From Beijerinckiaceae bacterium (GTDB lineage Bacteria; Pseudomonadota; Alphaproteobacteria; Rhizobiales; Beijerinckiaceae): DNA of 64,000 nucleotides. The notes beneath the pieces are model-generated. The model searched no databases and had not been told where the DNA came from. It saw only the letters and a list, made by a program, of their open reading frames with translations. The translations under genes and the position numbers were made by a program. Below are positions 7,716-17,435 of the stretch, in pieces. Numbering within the stretch: position 1 is the stretch's first letter; each line of letters begins with the position of its first letter. Where the stretch lies: the NCBI GenBank assembly GCA_027533425.1, contig JAPZUD010000006.1, positions 1 through 64,000 on the forward strand. The letters are read 5' to 3'.

Positions 7716-8693
7716 ATGCGCTATTTTGAAGATTTCGAGGTCGGAACCTCGGAAGCCTATGGCTCGATCACGATCCGCGAAGACGAGATGCTCGCTTTCG
7801 CCGCGGAATTCGACCCCCAGCCCATGCATCTCGATGCGGCCTCCGAGCAGGCCCGTCGCATGGGCGGGGTGATCGCGTCCGGCTGGTATACCTGCTCGGC
7901 CAATATGCGCCTGATGGCCGACCACTTCATCCTGAACTCGGCCGGCATGGGCTCGCCCGGTGTCTCGAACCTCAAATGGGCGAGGCCCGTCCGGGCCGGT
8001 GACCGGTTGACCGGGCGGATGCATATTCTCGATCGCAAGCCCTCCACCAGCAAGCCGGATCGCGGCTTCGTGCAATATCGCTTCGACCTGCACAACCAGG
8101 ATGGCGAGCTGGTTCTCGAACAGACAAACCTGATCATGATGGGCCGCCGCGAGCCGGGCCTTGTCGAAGCGGTCCCGACCGCCATCTCGCGCCCCCCGGT
8201 CGAGACTTTCCCGCCGGAGCCGAATATCACGCGGTTCGGCCCGATCGAGGAGATCCAACCCGGCATGGTCGTCCGCTTCGGCACCTACGAGTTCACACCC
8301 GAGAGGATGCTGCGCTTTGCCCGCCGCTATGATCCGCAGGAATTCCACCTGTCGGAGGAAGCCGGCCGGAACAGCCATTTCGGCGGCCTCTCCGCCTCCG
8401 GCTGGCATACGGCCTCGGCCTGGATGGGCACCGTGATCCGCTTCTGGCAGGAGCGCGAGAAAGAAGCGCCGCTCCCCAAGCGCGGACCTGGCTTCGGCTT
8501 TACCGACCTGCACTGGATCCGCCCGGTCCTCGCTGGCGACACGCTGACCTATTTCGCGAGAATCATCGAGGCGCGGGCCTCGCAGTCGAAACCGGGTTGG
8601 GGCATCGTGACCCAGCGCAACTATGCCATCAACCAGAACGGTATTCCGGTCTTCGCCTTCACTGGCGCCGTGCTCTGGGGAACGCGGGAATGA
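7716..8693 (+). CDS. MaoC-family protein with two hotdog domains
   Basis: The 325-residue protein is a tandem of two MaoC hotdog units. Unit 1 (about 1-150) has FEDFEVG, the hydratase-like FDPQPMHLDAASE and GVIASGWYTCS. Unit 2 (about 185-325) has YDPQEFHLSEEAG and GGLSASGWHTASAWM. Such double-hotdog proteins are R-specific enoyl-CoA hydratases or dehydratases acting on CoA esters; the Asp/His pair is present in both halves. The substrate cannot be told. A stem-loop (CCGGTCC/GGACCGG) ends 5 bases before the ATG and no Shine-Dalgarno is visible. The next gene overlaps its stop (ATGA). Confidence 0.88.
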   Translation: MRYFEDFEVGTSEAYGSITIREDEMLAFAAEFDPQPMHLDAASEQARRMGGVIASGWYTCSANMRLMADHFILNSAGMGSPGVSNLKWARPVRAGDRLTGRMHILDRKPSTSKPDRGFVQYRFDLHNQDGELVLEQTNLIMMGRREPGLVEAVPTAISRPPVETFPPEPNITRFGPIEEIQPGMVVRFGTYEFTPERMLRFARRYDPQEFHLSEEAGRNSHFGGLSASGWHTASAWMGTVIRFWQEREKEAPLPKRGPGFGFTDLHWIRPVLAGDTLTYFARIIEARASQSKPGWGIVTQRNYAINQNGIPVFAFTGAVLWGTRE

Positions 8694-9322
8694 CCTCCGC
8701 CCCGCGCCTTCTGCTTACCGCCGGCCATCGCATTCTTGTCGTCATGGCCGCCACTGTAGAATACGGCCCGGCCCTTCGGGACCGGATCGCCCCGGTCATT
8801 ACGGGCCTCGGCCCGGTCGAGGCTGCAATCGGCACGACCCGCGCCTTGCAGGATTGCCTCGATCATCAGGGCCTGCCCGACATCGTGCTGTCCGTGGGCT
8901 CCGCCGGGTCCCGCCGGCTTGAACAGGGCGCTGTCTATCAGGTGAGCGCGGTTTCCTACCGCGATATGGATGCCTCGCCCCTCGGCTTCGAAAAGGGCTG
9001 CACGCCGTTTCTCGACCTTCCGGCCGAACTGGCCTTGCCACTGCGTCTGAGGGACGTACCGGCGGCGCGACTTTCCACCGGTGCCAACATCGTCTCCGGC
9101 CCGGCCTATGAGGCGATCGACGCAGATATGGTCGATATGGAGACCTATGCCGTCCTGCGCGCCTGCCAGCACTTCGGCGTGCCGTTGATCGGCCTGCGCG
9201 GCATCTCGGACGGAGCCGAGGACCTGCGCCATTATGATGACTGGACAGCCCTTCTCGGCCATCTCGATCAGGAAATGGCCGCAATCATCGACCGGCTGGA
9301 GGCTCTGCTGCTGCCGGGCTGA
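8690..9322 (+). CDS. 5'-methylthioadenosine/S-adenosylhomocysteine nucleosidase-like phosphorylase
   Basis: The 210-residue PNP/UDP-type nucleoside phosphorylase-fold protein has VLSVGSAGS (ligand loop), VDMETYAVLRAC (ribose-binding Met-Glu) and GISDGAEDLRHYDDW (catalytic Asp). These match the MTA/SAH nucleosidase family, which releases adenine. The start overlaps the maoC stop (ATGA). It converges on apt, which would convert the released adenine to AMP, a sensible pairing. I give no symbol because the exact nucleoside is not certain. Confidence 0.8.
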   Translation: MTSAPRLLLTAGHRILVVMAATVEYGPALRDRIAPVITGLGPVEAAIGTTRALQDCLDHQGLPDIVLSVGSAGSRRLEQGAVYQVSAVSYRDMDASPLGFEKGCTPFLDLPAELALPLRLRDVPAARLSTGANIVSGPAYEAIDADMVDMETYAVLRACQHFGVPLIGLRGISDGAEDLRHYDDWTALLGHLDQEMAAIIDRLEALLLPG

Positions 9323-9328
9323 GGCTGT

Positions 9329-9862
9329 TCAATGACCGTCAAAGGCGACGAGGGTCCGCACCGGCACACCCAAAGCCTCGATCTTGGCCCGCCCGCCCAG
9401 TTCCGGCAGATCGATCACGAAACAGGCCGCCTCGACCTTCGCCCCGATCTTCTGCAGCAATTGCACGGCCGCAGTGGCCGTGCCGCCGGTCGCGATCAGG
9501 TCATCGACAAGGATCACCTTCTCGCCGGGTGCAACGGCGTCGAGATGGATCTCCATTTCGTCGGTGCCGTATTCCAGTGCATAGGAAATCGAGACCGTGC
9601 GGTGCGGCAACTTGCCTTTCTTGCGGATCGGCACGAAGCCGCAGGAGAGCTGATGGGCCACTGCGCCGCCAAGGATGAAGCCGCGCGCCTCGATGCCCGC
9701 CACCTTGTCCACGCGGGCGCCGGCATAGGGCTGGACCAGCTCGTCCACGGCTCTGCGGAAGGCACGAGGATTGCCAAGCAGGGTCGAGATATCCCGGAAC
9801 TGGATACCGGGTTTCGGGTAATCCGGAATGGTCCGGATCGTATTGCGCAGGAAATCCATCAC
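9329..9862 (-). CDS. apt: Adenine phosphoribosyltransferase
   Basis: Makes AMP from adenine and PRPP in purine salvage. The 177-residue cytosolic enzyme begins [20 protein letters not shown] and contains the PRPP-binding motif [14 protein letters not shown] (about 122-135) and the adenine-site region FRDIST. It lies downstream of petC on the same strand, separated by a terminator, and converges with the nucleosidase gene 6 bases away. The apt-petCBA order is common in Rhizobiales. Confidence 0.97.
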   Translation of the reverse strand: MMDFLRNTIRTIPDYPKPGIQFRDISTLLGNPRAFRRAVDELVQPYAGARVDKVAGIEARGFILGGAVAHQLSCGFVPIRKKGKLPHRTVSISYALEYGTDEMEIHLDAVAPGEKVILVDDLIATGGTATAAVQLLQKIGAKVEAACFVIDLPELGGRAKIEALGVPVRTLVAFDGH

Positions 9863-9936
9863 TTGCCGTTTCGTCAGAAGGTCATCAGCATTTTTTCACG
9901 TCCCGCGCCGCCCTTGGCAAGCCGGAAACACGCATG

Positions 9937-9962
9937 AAAAAAGGGGCCGAAGCCCCTTTTCC
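9937..9962 (-). terminator. Terminator of the petABC operon
   Basis: AAAAGGGGC/GCCCCTTTT stem with a 4-base loop has T-rich sides on both strands. It lies 20 bases beyond the petC stop on the minus strand and before apt. It could work in both directions. Confidence 0.85.
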
Positions 9963-9982
9963 ATCATTCCCTCATGAAGGGC

Positions 9983-10855
9983 TCAATGCGCGCCCTCAAG
10001 CCGCGACCAGATCCTCTTCTTGGTGAGATAGAGCAGGCCGGCCAGCAGGATCAGCCAGAGAATCACCTTGGTGCCGGTCTGCTTGCGCTCCTCCATCTTC
10101 GGTTCAGCCGCCCACATCAGGAAGGCTGTCAGATCGCGGGAGACCTGCTCGCGCGTGACAGGCGTACCGTCGGTATAGAAGCCCGCATCATGCGGCTTGC
10201 CGGCATCGTCGAACACGGCAACCAGCGGATTGCCCATGGCAATCTTGTTGCCCGGGAAATAACGGTTCCAGTGCAGGCCCGGCTCGACCGTCACGCCCTT
10301 GGGCGGCTCCTCGTAACCGAGCAGCAGCGCGGTGATGTAGTCCACGCCCTGTTCCTGATACTGGGTCACGATATCGAACAGGTAGAACGGGAAGCCGCGC
10401 TCATAGGTACGGGCCTTGGCGATGACCGAGAAATCCGGCGGAACCGCGCCGTTATTCGCCGCCTTGGCCGCTTCCGGGTTCGGGAAGGGCTTCGGAAAGC
10501 GATCCGACGGCCGCGCCGGACGTTCGAACATCTCGCCCGCCTCGTTCGGGCCGTCCATCACCTTGTATTCCGCCGCCAGCGTCTTGACCTGGCCTTCGGT
10601 GAAGCCCGGACCACCCGGCTGCGACAGGTTGCGGAACGAAAGCTTTTCAAGGCCATGGCACGAGGCGCAAACCTCGCGATAGACCTTGAAGCCACGCTGG
10701 AGCTGCGCCCGGTCGAACGTGCCGAACGGTCCGGAGAAGCTCCATTTCTGGCGCGGCGGCTTTTCGGCCCCGCCAGCCGCGAGGGCCGGCTGGGCCAGAG
10801 CGGCGAAGCCCGAAAGGGCAAGGGCCGCGAGCAGGAAACGAGAAGACGTCGTCAT
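9983..10855 (-). CDS. petC: Cytochrome c1 of the bc1 complex
   Basis: The haem-c subunit passes electrons from the Rieske protein to cytochrome c. I use the ATG at 10855 (MTTSSRFLLAALALSGFAALA), which begins a signal peptide; the track start at 10909 overlaps petB. Haem attachment is CASCHG (about 62-67). A C-terminal anchor KVILWLILLAGLLYLTKKRIW (about 265-285) ties it to the membrane with the globular part in the periplasm. It is encoded separately from cytochrome b, not fused as in Bradyrhizobium fbcH. It is the last gene of the operon. Confidence 0.95.
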   Translation of the reverse strand: MTTSSRFLLAALALSGFAALAQPALAAGGAEKPPRQKWSFSGPFGTFDRAQLQRGFKVYREVCASCHGLEKLSFRNLSQPGGPGFTEGQVKTLAAEYKVMDGPNEAGEMFERPARPSDRFPKPFPNPEAAKAANNGAVPPDFSVIAKARTYERGFPFYLFDIVTQYQEQGVDYITALLLGYEEPPKGVTVEPGLHWNRYFPGNKIAMGNPLVAVFDDAGKPHDAGFYTDGTPVTREQVSRDLTAFLMWAAEPKMEERKQTGTKVILWLILLAGLLYLTKKRIWSRLEGAH

Positions 10856-10874
10856 GATAGGTTCCTTCCCGTCG

Positions 10875-12182
10875 TCAATGCTTCGGCGGCGCCGCATGCG
10901 CGCCGGCAATATGGCCGCTCCCCGCCGGGCCGAGCACCGAATCGGCGATCGAGGCCGGCAGCGCCTTGGGCTTCTCGATCAGGCCGAGCAGCGGCAGCGC
11001 CACGAGGAAATAGGCGAAGTAGATCGCGGTCAGGATCTGCGCGAAACCGACCATGTCGAGGATCGTCCGGCCACCGATCGAGAGCACGACCTTGTCGGTC
11101 GGCTGCGAGCCGGTATAGCCGAGCAGCACCGACACGACCACGAACGTCCAGAAGGCGAACTTGAACCACGGGCGATACTTGCCCGAACGGACCTTCGACG
11201 TGTCGAGCCAGGGCAGGAACGCGAGGATCGCGATCGAGGCAAACATGGCCACCACGCCGCCGAGCTTGTCCGGGATGGCGCGGAGGATGCCGTAGAACGG
11301 CAGGAAGTACCATTCCGGAACGATATGCGCCGGCGTCTTCAGCGGATCGGCCGGGATGTAGTTATCCGCATGGCCGAGGAAGTTCGGGTGATAGAAAACG
11401 AACCACGCGAAGAAGATCATGAAGCAGACCATGGCGAACAGGTCCTTCACGGTCGCATACGGCGTGAACGGCACCGTATCCTTCTTGTAGTTCTTCACCT
11501 CGACGCCCGACGGGTTGTTCTGGCCGACATGGTGCAGCGCCCAGACATGGAGGATGACCACGCCGAAGATCATGAACGGCAGCAGGTAATGCAGCGAGAA
11601 GAAGCGGTTCAGCGTCGGGTTGTCGACCGAGTAGCCGCCCCAGAGCCAGACCACGATGGTTTCCCCGACCACCGGAATGGCAGAGAACAGGTTGGTGATG
11701 ACGGTCGCACCCCAGAAGCTCATCTGGCCCCAGGGCAGCACGTAGCCGAGGAAGGCCGTAGCCATCATCAGCAGGAAGATCACCACGCCGAGGATCCAGA
11801 GCACCTCGCGCGGGGCCTTGTACGAGCCGTAATACATGCCACGGAAAATATGGATATAGACGGCGATGAAGAACATCGAGGCGCCGTTGGAATGCATGTA
11901 GCGCATCAGCCAGCCGTAATTGACGTCGCGCATGATGTGCTCGACCGACTGGAAGGCATGATCGACATGCGGCGTGTAATGCATGACCAGCACGATGCCG
12001 GTGACGATCTGCGACACCAGCATGAACATGAGGATGCCGCCGAAGGTCCAGAAATAGTTCAGGTTCCGCGGCACCGGATAGGATACGGCGGAATCATGCA
12101 TCAGCCGGACGATCGGGAGGCGGGCGTCGAGCCAGCGCTCGAACCCGGTCTTGGGCACATAGGTGGAATGATGCTCAGCCAT
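10875..12182 (-). CDS. petB: Cytochrome b of the bc1 complex
   Basis: The 435-residue integral membrane subunit has eight or so helices. It carries the Qo-site motif PEWYFLPFY (about 288-296) and paired histidines for the two b haems (RYMHSNG with YIHIFRG, and [10 protein letters not shown] with ILHVWALHH). N-terminal [25 protein letters not shown] is typical of alphaproteobacterial cytochrome b. The C-terminal tail is rich in Ala, Gly and His. It lies 24 bases after petA and 19 before petC. Confidence 0.97.
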   Translation of the reverse strand: MAEHHSTYVPKTGFERWLDARLPIVRLMHDSAVSYPVPRNLNYFWTFGGILMFMLVSQIVTGIVLVMHYTPHVDHAFQSVEHIMRDVNYGWLMRYMHSNGASMFFIAVYIHIFRGMYYGSYKAPREVLWILGVVIFLLMMATAFLGYVLPWGQMSFWGATVITNLFSAIPVVGETIVVWLWGGYSVDNPTLNRFFSLHYLLPFMIFGVVILHVWALHHVGQNNPSGVEVKNYKKDTVPFTPYATVKDLFAMVCFMIFFAWFVFYHPNFLGHADNYIPADPLKTPAHIVPEWYFLPFYGILRAIPDKLGGVVAMFASIAILAFLPWLDTSKVRSGKYRPWFKFAFWTFVVVSVLLGYTGSQPTDKVVLSIGGRTILDMVGFAQILTAIYFAYFLVALPLLGLIEKPKALPASIADSVLGPAGSGHIAGAHAAPPKH

Positions 12183-12206
12183 TCGGGTCTCTCACTCTGG
12201 ATTCGC

Positions 12207-12746
12207 TCAGCCGATGCGGATTTTCGACGCGGACAGGAAGGTGAATTCCGGGATGTCCAGGTTGCGCGGCGCCGGGCCTTTGCGGATACGCCCGGCATTG
12301 TCGTAATGCGAGCCGTGGCAGGGGCAATACCAACCATTGAAATCGCCCGAGAAGCCGATCGGCACGCAGCCCAGATGGGTGCAGTTGCCATAGACGACGA
12401 CCCATTGTTCCTGCGCCTTGCCCTCGAACGCGCGGATGCGGGCCGCATCCGGCTGCGGATCCGGCAGGCCGGACGCATCATCCTTCTTGGACGCCTCGAT
12501 CTCGGCCGCCGTGCGGTGCCGGACGAAGATCGGCTTGCCACGCCATTTCAGCGTGATCGCGCGCCCTTCGGCGATCGGTGCCAGGTCGACTTCGACCGGC
12601 GCACCCGCCGCAATGGTCGACGCATCCGGTGACATCTGCGAAATCAGCGGCCAGGCCACACCGCCCACGGCGACGGCACCGGCTGCGCCGGTAGCCAGAA
12701 ACAGAAAATCACGGCGGTTCGGTTCGCTCATCGATTGATCAGCCAC
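12207..12746 (-). CDS. petA: Rieske iron-sulfur subunit of the bc1 complex
   Basis: The 2Fe-2S subunit accepts electrons from ubiquinol. Cluster ligands are in CTHLGCVP and CPCHGSHYD (about 125-150). The N-terminus has a Tat-type signal anchor (NRRDFLFLATGAAGAVAVGG). I place the start at the GTG of VADQSMSEPNRRDFL because AAGGA lies 8 bases before it; the ATG five codons later (12731) has no such site and is the alternative. The track ORF extends far upstream into trmL and is not real there. First gene of petABC; the 260-base gap to divergent trmL should hold both promoters. Confidence 0.95.
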   Translation of the reverse strand: MADQSMSEPNRRDFLFLATGAAGAVAVGGVAWPLISQMSPDASTIAAGAPVEVDLAPIAEGRAITLKWRGKPIFVRHRTAAEIEASKKDDASGLPDPQPDAARIRAFEGKAQEQWVVVYGNCTHLGCVPIGFSGDFNGWYCPCHGSHYDNAGRIRKGPAPRNLDIPEFTFLSASKIRIG

Positions 12747-13006
12747 AATCCTAATCCTTCTTTCACCCTGGCGCACCGCGACCATGGAGATGCCCGGCGA
12801 CGAGAGCCTGGCGACAGCCTCAGGAATATCCCGATGCAGATAGCATTCGGCTATCCGGATTGGAGAGGCGAATTGCCTCAGCCATCCCACCCGGTCCCGG
12901 GCGACACCCGGCCGGATCGCATATTGGAACGATCCTGAATTGCAAGGCTCATGGCACCGTCTATATCGCTTGTCCATCCCTTTCCGCGTTCCCTGGCCCC
13001 TGAACA

Positions 13007-13531
13007 ATGGTCGACCTTCGCCAAACCGCAATTCCACCATCGCCCCTGAGGCTTGCTCTGTACGAACCGGATATCCCCCAGAATGCGGGGACGCTGTTCC
13101 GGCTGGGCGCCTGCCTCGGCGTGCCGGTCGATCTGATCGAGCCGGCAGGATTTGACGCCTCCGACCGCAACCTGCGCCGCGCCGGCCTCGATTACCTGCA
13201 CCGGCTCGACCTCACGCGGCACCTCTCCTATGCCCATTTCCGGGCGGCAACCCGGGCGAAGGGCCAGCGCCTTGTACTTGCCACGACGCGCGGCGCGGTG
13301 GCGCATCACCGTTTTGCCTTCCGGCCCGGCGACATCATCATGCTCGGCCGGGAAAGCGCCGGCGTGCCGGATCCCGTGCAGGAGGATGCCGATGCGCGCA
13401 TCGTCATCCCGATGCAGCCCGGCCTGCGTTCGCTCAATGTCGCGGTTTCCGGCGCCATTCTGGTTGCGGAAGCGTTGCGCCAGCTTGACGGTTTCGCGTC
13501 GACAGATGCACAACCGGACGGGGAACTGTAA
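13007..13531 (+). CDS. trmL: tRNA (cytidine(34)-2'-O)-methyltransferase
   Basis: A SPOUT methyltransferase that modifies the wobble base of tRNA-Leu. The 174-residue protein has LALYEPDIPQNAGTLFRLGA (motif 1), FRPGDIIMLGRESAGVP (motif 2) and PMQPGLRSLNVAVSGAILVAEA (motif 3, knotted SAM site). It is divergent from petA and 23 bases upstream of hemF, a gene pair also seen in other Rhizobiales. Confidence 0.93.
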   Translation: MVDLRQTAIPPSPLRLALYEPDIPQNAGTLFRLGACLGVPVDLIEPAGFDASDRNLRRAGLDYLHRLDLTRHLSYAHFRAATRAKGQRLVLATTRGAVAHHRFAFRPGDIIMLGRESAGVPDPVQEDADARIVIPMQPGLRSLNVAVSGAILVAEALRQLDGFASTDAQPDGEL

Positions 13532-13554
13532 AGAAGACATGACACGAGGACCGC

Positions 13555-14451
13555 ATGACCCTTGCCGACCAGCCTGAACTCGTCGCCCGCCGTGCCCGCG
13601 CCTCGGAATGGTTCCTCTCTCTCCAGCAGCGCATCATGGCAGCCTTCGAGGCGGTCGAGGTCGAGGCGACAGGCCCCTTCTTCCCCGAGGCGACCCTGCC
13701 GGGCAAGGCTGAATTCAAGCCCTGGAGCCGCAACAACCATGACGGCTCGCCGGGCGGCGGCGGCACGATGGGCATGATTCGTGGCCGCGTCTTCGAGAAG
13801 GCCGGCGTGCATGTCAGCCATGTCCACGGCACTTTCGCGCCGGAATTCGCCAAGGAAATTCCCGGCGCCGACGCGGATCCGAACTTCGCGGCGACGGGCA
13901 TCTCGCTGATCGCCCATCCCTGGAACCCGCATGCGCCGACCGTGCATATGAACACCCGCTTCGTGGTGACCTCAAAAGCCTGGTTCGGCGGCGGCGCCGA
14001 TCTCACGCCGGTGCTCATGCGCCGGCGCGAGCAGGCGGACCCGGATTCGCAGGCTTTCCATGCGGCGATGAAAGTGCCCTGTGATGCACATGGCCGCGAT
14101 TATCCGCGCTACAAGGCGTGGTGCGACGACTATTTCCACCTGAAACACAGGAACGAGCCTCGCGGTATCGGCGGCATCTTCTACGATTATGTCGCCACGG
14201 GCGACTGGGAAGCCGATTTCGCCTTCACCCGGGCTGTCGGCGAGGCCTTCCTCGACGCCTATCTCCCTATCCTGCGTGCCAATATCGCCAAGCCCTGGAC
14301 CGAAGCCGATCGCGAGGAACAGCAGGTACGCCGCGGCCGCTATGTCGAGTTCAACCTGCTCTATGACCGCGGGACGATTTTTGGCCTGCGCACCGGCGGC
14401 AACGTCGAATCGATCCTGTCCTCGATGCCGCCTTCGGTCCGCTGGCCCTGA
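13555..14451 (+). CDS. hemF: Oxygen-dependent coproporphyrinogen III oxidase
   Basis: Converts coproporphyrinogen III to protoporphyrinogen IX with O2 in haem synthesis. The 298-residue cytosolic enzyme has the signatures [46 protein letters not shown] and [33 protein letters not shown]. It is next to trmL and divergent from the bc1 operon, which needs haem. It meets cca tail to tail with a 2-base gap. Confidence 0.97.
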   Translation: MTLADQPELVARRARASEWFLSLQQRIMAAFEAVEVEATGPFFPEATLPGKAEFKPWSRNNHDGSPGGGGTMGMIRGRVFEKAGVHVSHVHGTFAPEFAKEIPGADADPNFAATGISLIAHPWNPHAPTVHMNTRFVVTSKAWFGGGADLTPVLMRRREQADPDSQAFHAAMKVPCDAHGRDYPRYKAWCDDYFHLKHRNEPRGIGGIFYDYVATGDWEADFAFTRAVGEAFLDAYLPILRANIAKPWTEADREEQQVRRGRYVEFNLLYDRGTIFGLRTGGNVESILSSMPPSVRWP

Positions 14452-14453
14452 TC

Positions 14454-15692
14454 TCAGCGGCCGCTCCCGCCGCCGCCGAGGAAGCGCGAGAAAAGCGCGC
14501 GCTGCTCGGCTTCCGATTCCGGTGCGCCGGCCTCGATCCAGGCCGTCCGGAAGGCAGCAAGCCGGGCGCCAACGACCGGCCCCGGGGTGAAGCCGGCAGC
14601 GAGGAAATCGCGCCCCGACACATGCAGCCGCGGATGCTTTTCCGCCGCCTCCGCCAAGGCGAGGACCCGCTCCGGCTCGGGGGAAACCGAAGCCGCCAGG
14701 GCAATGGCCTCGCCGGCGGCCAGCGGAAAATCCTCGGCGAGCCAACTGGCAAGATGCGCCGCGCCGCGGGTGATCAGATCCTCCGCCCCGGCGCATTGCT
14801 CGAGCCAGCGCTTCTCCTCGTTCGACAGCTTCAGCGCCTCCTGCAAGGCGGGGTCGACCAGCCCCTTGCGCGACAGCAGGGCCGCCAGCCGGGCCAGGAC
14901 CGGCCAGGCGAGATCCGGCCGCCGGGCCTGCAAGCCGGCCCGCGCGGCGAACCGGTCGAGATCGGCCTGGATCCCGAGCAGGTCGGGCAGGAGCCCGGCC
15001 TCGCCCATCTGCCGGAGAACCGGCAGGACATGGGCAGCCATCAGCAGCTTGAACACTTCCTGCCGGACCCGCTCGCGCGAGAGGCCGGCAAACCCGGCCC
15101 GCTGCCGGCGGATCGCCGCAAGCCCTGCCGGATCGAGCCGCCCGCCGCCATAGCGCGCCGAGAACCGGAAGAAGCGCAGGCCCCGCAGGTAATCCTCGCG
15201 CAGCCGCGTCTCCGGATCGCCGATGAAGCGAACGATCCGCGCTGCAAGATCCGCCTCGCCGCCGAAATAGTCATGGAGGCGGCCGTCCTGCCCGAGGGAA
15301 AGGGCGTTGATGGTGAAATCCCGCCGCGCGGCATCTTCCCGGAAATCACGACCGAACACCACGCGCGCATGCCGGCCATCGGTCTCGACATCGCGGCGCA
15401 GGGTCGTGACCTCGAAGCTCCGCCCCTCGCGCAGCAGCGTGATCGTGCCATGCTCGATACCGGTCGGCACCGCCTTCCAGCCTATCGCCTTGCCACGCTT
15501 GAGAGTGTCCGGCGGCTGGAGCGTGGTTGCCAGATCGACATCCTCGGTCGGCTCGCCGAGCAGCGTGTTCCGCACGATGCCGCCGACAAGGCGCGTCTCC
15601 TCGCCCGGCGGATTCAGCGCAACCATCAGGTTCGACAGGACAGGGTCCGCCAGCAGCGCCTCAAGGCGGCGAATGACGGCCCCGTCCCTCAC
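14454..15692 (-). CDS. cca: CCA tRNA nucleotidyltransferase (poly(A) polymerase family)
   Basis: A class II nucleotidyltransferase that adds or repairs the 3' CCA of tRNA. The 412-residue protein carries VGGIVRNTLLGEPTEDVDLAT with the catalytic Asp-x-Asp (about 37-58), RRDFTINAL, and DYLRGLRFFRFSARYGG, then an Ala/Leu-rich helical C-domain. The start overlaps the DUF6111 stop by four bases. Poly(A) polymerase activity is possible in this family, but alphaproteobacteria usually use it as the CCA enzyme. Confidence 0.92.
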   Translation of the reverse strand: MRDGAVIRRLEALLADPVLSNLMVALNPPGEETRLVGGIVRNTLLGEPTEDVDLATTLQPPDTLKRGKAIGWKAVPTGIEHGTITLLREGRSFEVTTLRRDVETDGRHARVVFGRDFREDAARRDFTINALSLGQDGRLHDYFGGEADLAARIVRFIGDPETRLREDYLRGLRFFRFSARYGGGRLDPAGLAAIRRQRAGFAGLSRERVRQEVFKLLMAAHVLPVLRQMGEAGLLPDLLGIQADLDRFAARAGLQARRPDLAWPVLARLAALLSRKGLVDPALQEALKLSNEEKRWLEQCAGAEDLITRGAAHLASWLAEDFPLAAGEAIALAASVSPEPERVLALAEAAEKHPRLHVSGRDFLAAGFTPGPVVGARLAAFRTAWIEAGAPESEAEQRALFSRFLGGGGSGR

Positions 15693-15952
15693 TCGACCCG
15701 TCCCGGCACGAGCTGGCCATCCTTGAAAACGGCCGGCGAATAGGCGCCCGTATGCGCTTCATCCAGCAGGCCGTAAACGACGAGGACCAGCGCCATCAGG
15801 GCCACGCCGGCCAGCGTCTGCCATTGCAGCGCCTTCCGCGTCAGGATCTTCTTGGCCGCCCGCGGATTGCGCTGCTGCCAGATCAGGAATCCCGCATAGC
15901 AGAGGAAAGGCAGGATGAAGAAGCCGGCCAGTTCGAAGACAATGCGCGCCAT
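15689..15952 (-). CDS. DUF6111-like small membrane protein
   Basis: The 87-residue protein has an N-terminal hydrophobic segment (about 5-25, VFELAGFFILPFLCYAGFLIW) and a second one (about 45-65, WQTLAGVALMALVLVVYGLL) separated by a basic loop (RAAKKILTRKALQ). It matches the small DUF6111 family that precedes cca in Rhizobiales. Function unknown. It is translationally coupled to cca (ATGA). Confidence 0.75.
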   Translation of the reverse strand: MARIVFELAGFFILPFLCYAGFLIWQQRNPRAAKKILTRKALQWQTLAGVALMALVLVVYGLLDEAHTGAYSPAVFKDGQLVPGRVE

Positions 15953-15982
15953 GAAGCCTCGTTGATAAGTGAAACTCGTTGA

Positions 15983-16624
15983 TCAGTAACGTTCCGCCAT
16001 CGACCGCAGGATCCCGGCCGTCACCCCCCAGATATAGGCATCGTGATGGTCAAGGATATAGAAGATGCGCTCCCGCCCCCGCCAGAAGATGGTCGATTGC
16101 CGGTAGCGCGCGAGATCCAGCGCCTGGGCGAGCGGCACTTCGAAGACCCGCGCCACCTCCGAAGGGTCGGGCCGGAGCGCGAGGTCGGGCTCCACCAGGG
16201 CGACCAGCGGCTGGACGCGGAACCCCGTTCCGGAGAAATAGTTCGGCAGGAATCCCAGTGGCTCCACCCGGTCGGGCGGAAGGCCGATCTCCTCCTCCGC
16301 CTCGCGAAGTGCGGCATCCACCGCCGTCTCGCCCGGCTCGATCCGGCCGCCCGGAAAGGCCACCTGCCCCGCATGCGTCGAGAGATGGCCCGAACGCTCG
16401 GTCAGCAATACGGTCGGCCCGGTCGGCCGCTTGATGACAGGATAGAGCACAGCTGCCGGCTTCGCCTTTTCCAGCATGCCCGGCTCCATCGGCAATCCGG
16501 CAATGACGTGATCGCCATAGGGTGCCGCACCGGCATGGGCGTCACGCGGCTCGGGCAACAGCAATTCGCGCGCCCGGGCCACGAAGCGCGGCAACTCGAC
16601 CGGTCGCGACATCGTGTCACGCAT
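15983..16624 (-). CDS. CoA pyrophosphatase (NUDIX hydrolase)
   Basis: Predicted to cleave CoA and its derivatives to 4'-phosphopantetheine and 3',5'-ADP. The 213-residue protein has the Nudix box GGRIEPGETAVDAALREAEE followed by EIGL (about 110-133) and the CoA-type lead LLTERSGHLSTHAGQVAFPGG. I start at ATG 16624 because GGAGG lies 6 bases upstream; it overlaps the DUF1285 stop by 8 bases. The start in the track (16720) lies inside DUF1285. ATG 16612 is an alternative. Confidence 0.9.
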   Translation of the reverse strand: MRDTMSRPVELPRFVARARELLLPEPRDAHAGAAPYGDHVIAGLPMEPGMLEKAKPAAVLYPVIKRPTGPTVLLTERSGHLSTHAGQVAFPGGRIEPGETAVDAALREAEEEIGLPPDRVEPLGFLPNYFSGTGFRVQPLVALVEPDLALRPDPSEVARVFEVPLAQALDLARYRQSTIFWRGRERIFYILDHHDAYIWGVTAGILRSMAERY

Positions 16625-17213
16625 GGCCTGCCTCCGGCACGCCGAAGACCTGCCCCCCGACAGCCAGCCCGATCCGGCCGTCGGGCAACTCGACCAGACG
16701 CTCGGCCAGATCGATCGCAAGCGCGCGGGTCAGACGGGCCCAGAGCCCGCCCCGGACCAGCACATAGGGTTTCAGCCCGCCCCCCGGCTCGACCTCGAAC
16801 CGGATCGGATGGGCGGCATCAACGGTCACGATCTCGTCGAGATTGGTCCGGAAGGCGAGGCCCGGCGCACCCTCAGACTCGATTGGCGCCATTTCCACGG
16901 CAAGAAAGGGGGCATCCTCGACCTCGATCCCTACCCGCTCGACCGGCGTGACCAGCACATGCCGGTCCTCGTCCTTGCGGAGAATGGTGGAAAACAGCTT
17001 CACCAAAGCCGGCCGCATGATCGGCGTGCCCATGTAGAACCAGCGCCCGTCCCTTGCGATGCGCATGTCGATCTCGCCGCAATAGGCCGGGTTCCAGCGT
17101 TCGACCGGAGGTAGCGCGCGACCGCCATGGGCCATGGCCGCCTCGAGAAAGCGCGAGGGCAGCCCAGATGGCAGCTCGGGAAGCAAGCCGGGAGGCGTGA
17201 GCCGGGAGTTCAT
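16617..17213 (-). CDS. DUF1285 family protein
   Basis: The 198-residue protein has PPVERWNPAYCGEIDMRIARDG, a family start, then FYMGTPIMRPALVKLFSTILRKDEDRHVLVTP. This matches DUF1285, a two-domain beta-rich family of unknown function that sits before the CoA pyrophosphatase and cca in Rhizobiales. I use ATG 17213 (MNSRLTPPG); the track start at 17933 overlaps divergent moxR. The 222-base gap to moxR must contain both promoters. Confidence 0.85.
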   Translation of the reverse strand: MNSRLTPPGLLPELPSGLPSRFLEAAMAHGGRALPPVERWNPAYCGEIDMRIARDGRWFYMGTPIMRPALVKLFSTILRKDEDRHVLVTPVERVGIEVEDAPFLAVEMAPIESEGAPGLAFRTNLDEIVTVDAAHPIRFEVEPGGGLKPYVLVRGGLWARLTRALAIDLAERLVELPDGRIGLAVGGQVFGVPEAGHA

Positions 17214-17435
17214 GGCCGTTGATGTAGGACGTAGCGCGGCAAACGCAAAGCCATTCCGCCTTGCCCCCGCCATGATTGCCCCCTCGACTGGCACCGGAAT
17301 TGCGGATCGACCTCGGGACGACCGCGCGGCACACAAAGTTGTGTACCGCAAATTCGGGGGTCGTGACGTTTCGCGCATTGCCGACCGGGCAGTGGCGTTC
17401 CAGATTGGTTTGATAGACGGCAAGGAGAATCGGCC

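Noticed and set aside
10686-12632. 648-residue plus-strand ORF over the bc1 genes
   Set aside because: Histidine/arginine/glutamate-rich shadow of cytochrome b and the Rieske gene, which are certain on the minus strand.
17329-17345. Imperfect palindrome CACACAAAGTTGTGT before moxR as an operator
   Set aside because: Short, isolated and with no regulator nearby; may be chance.
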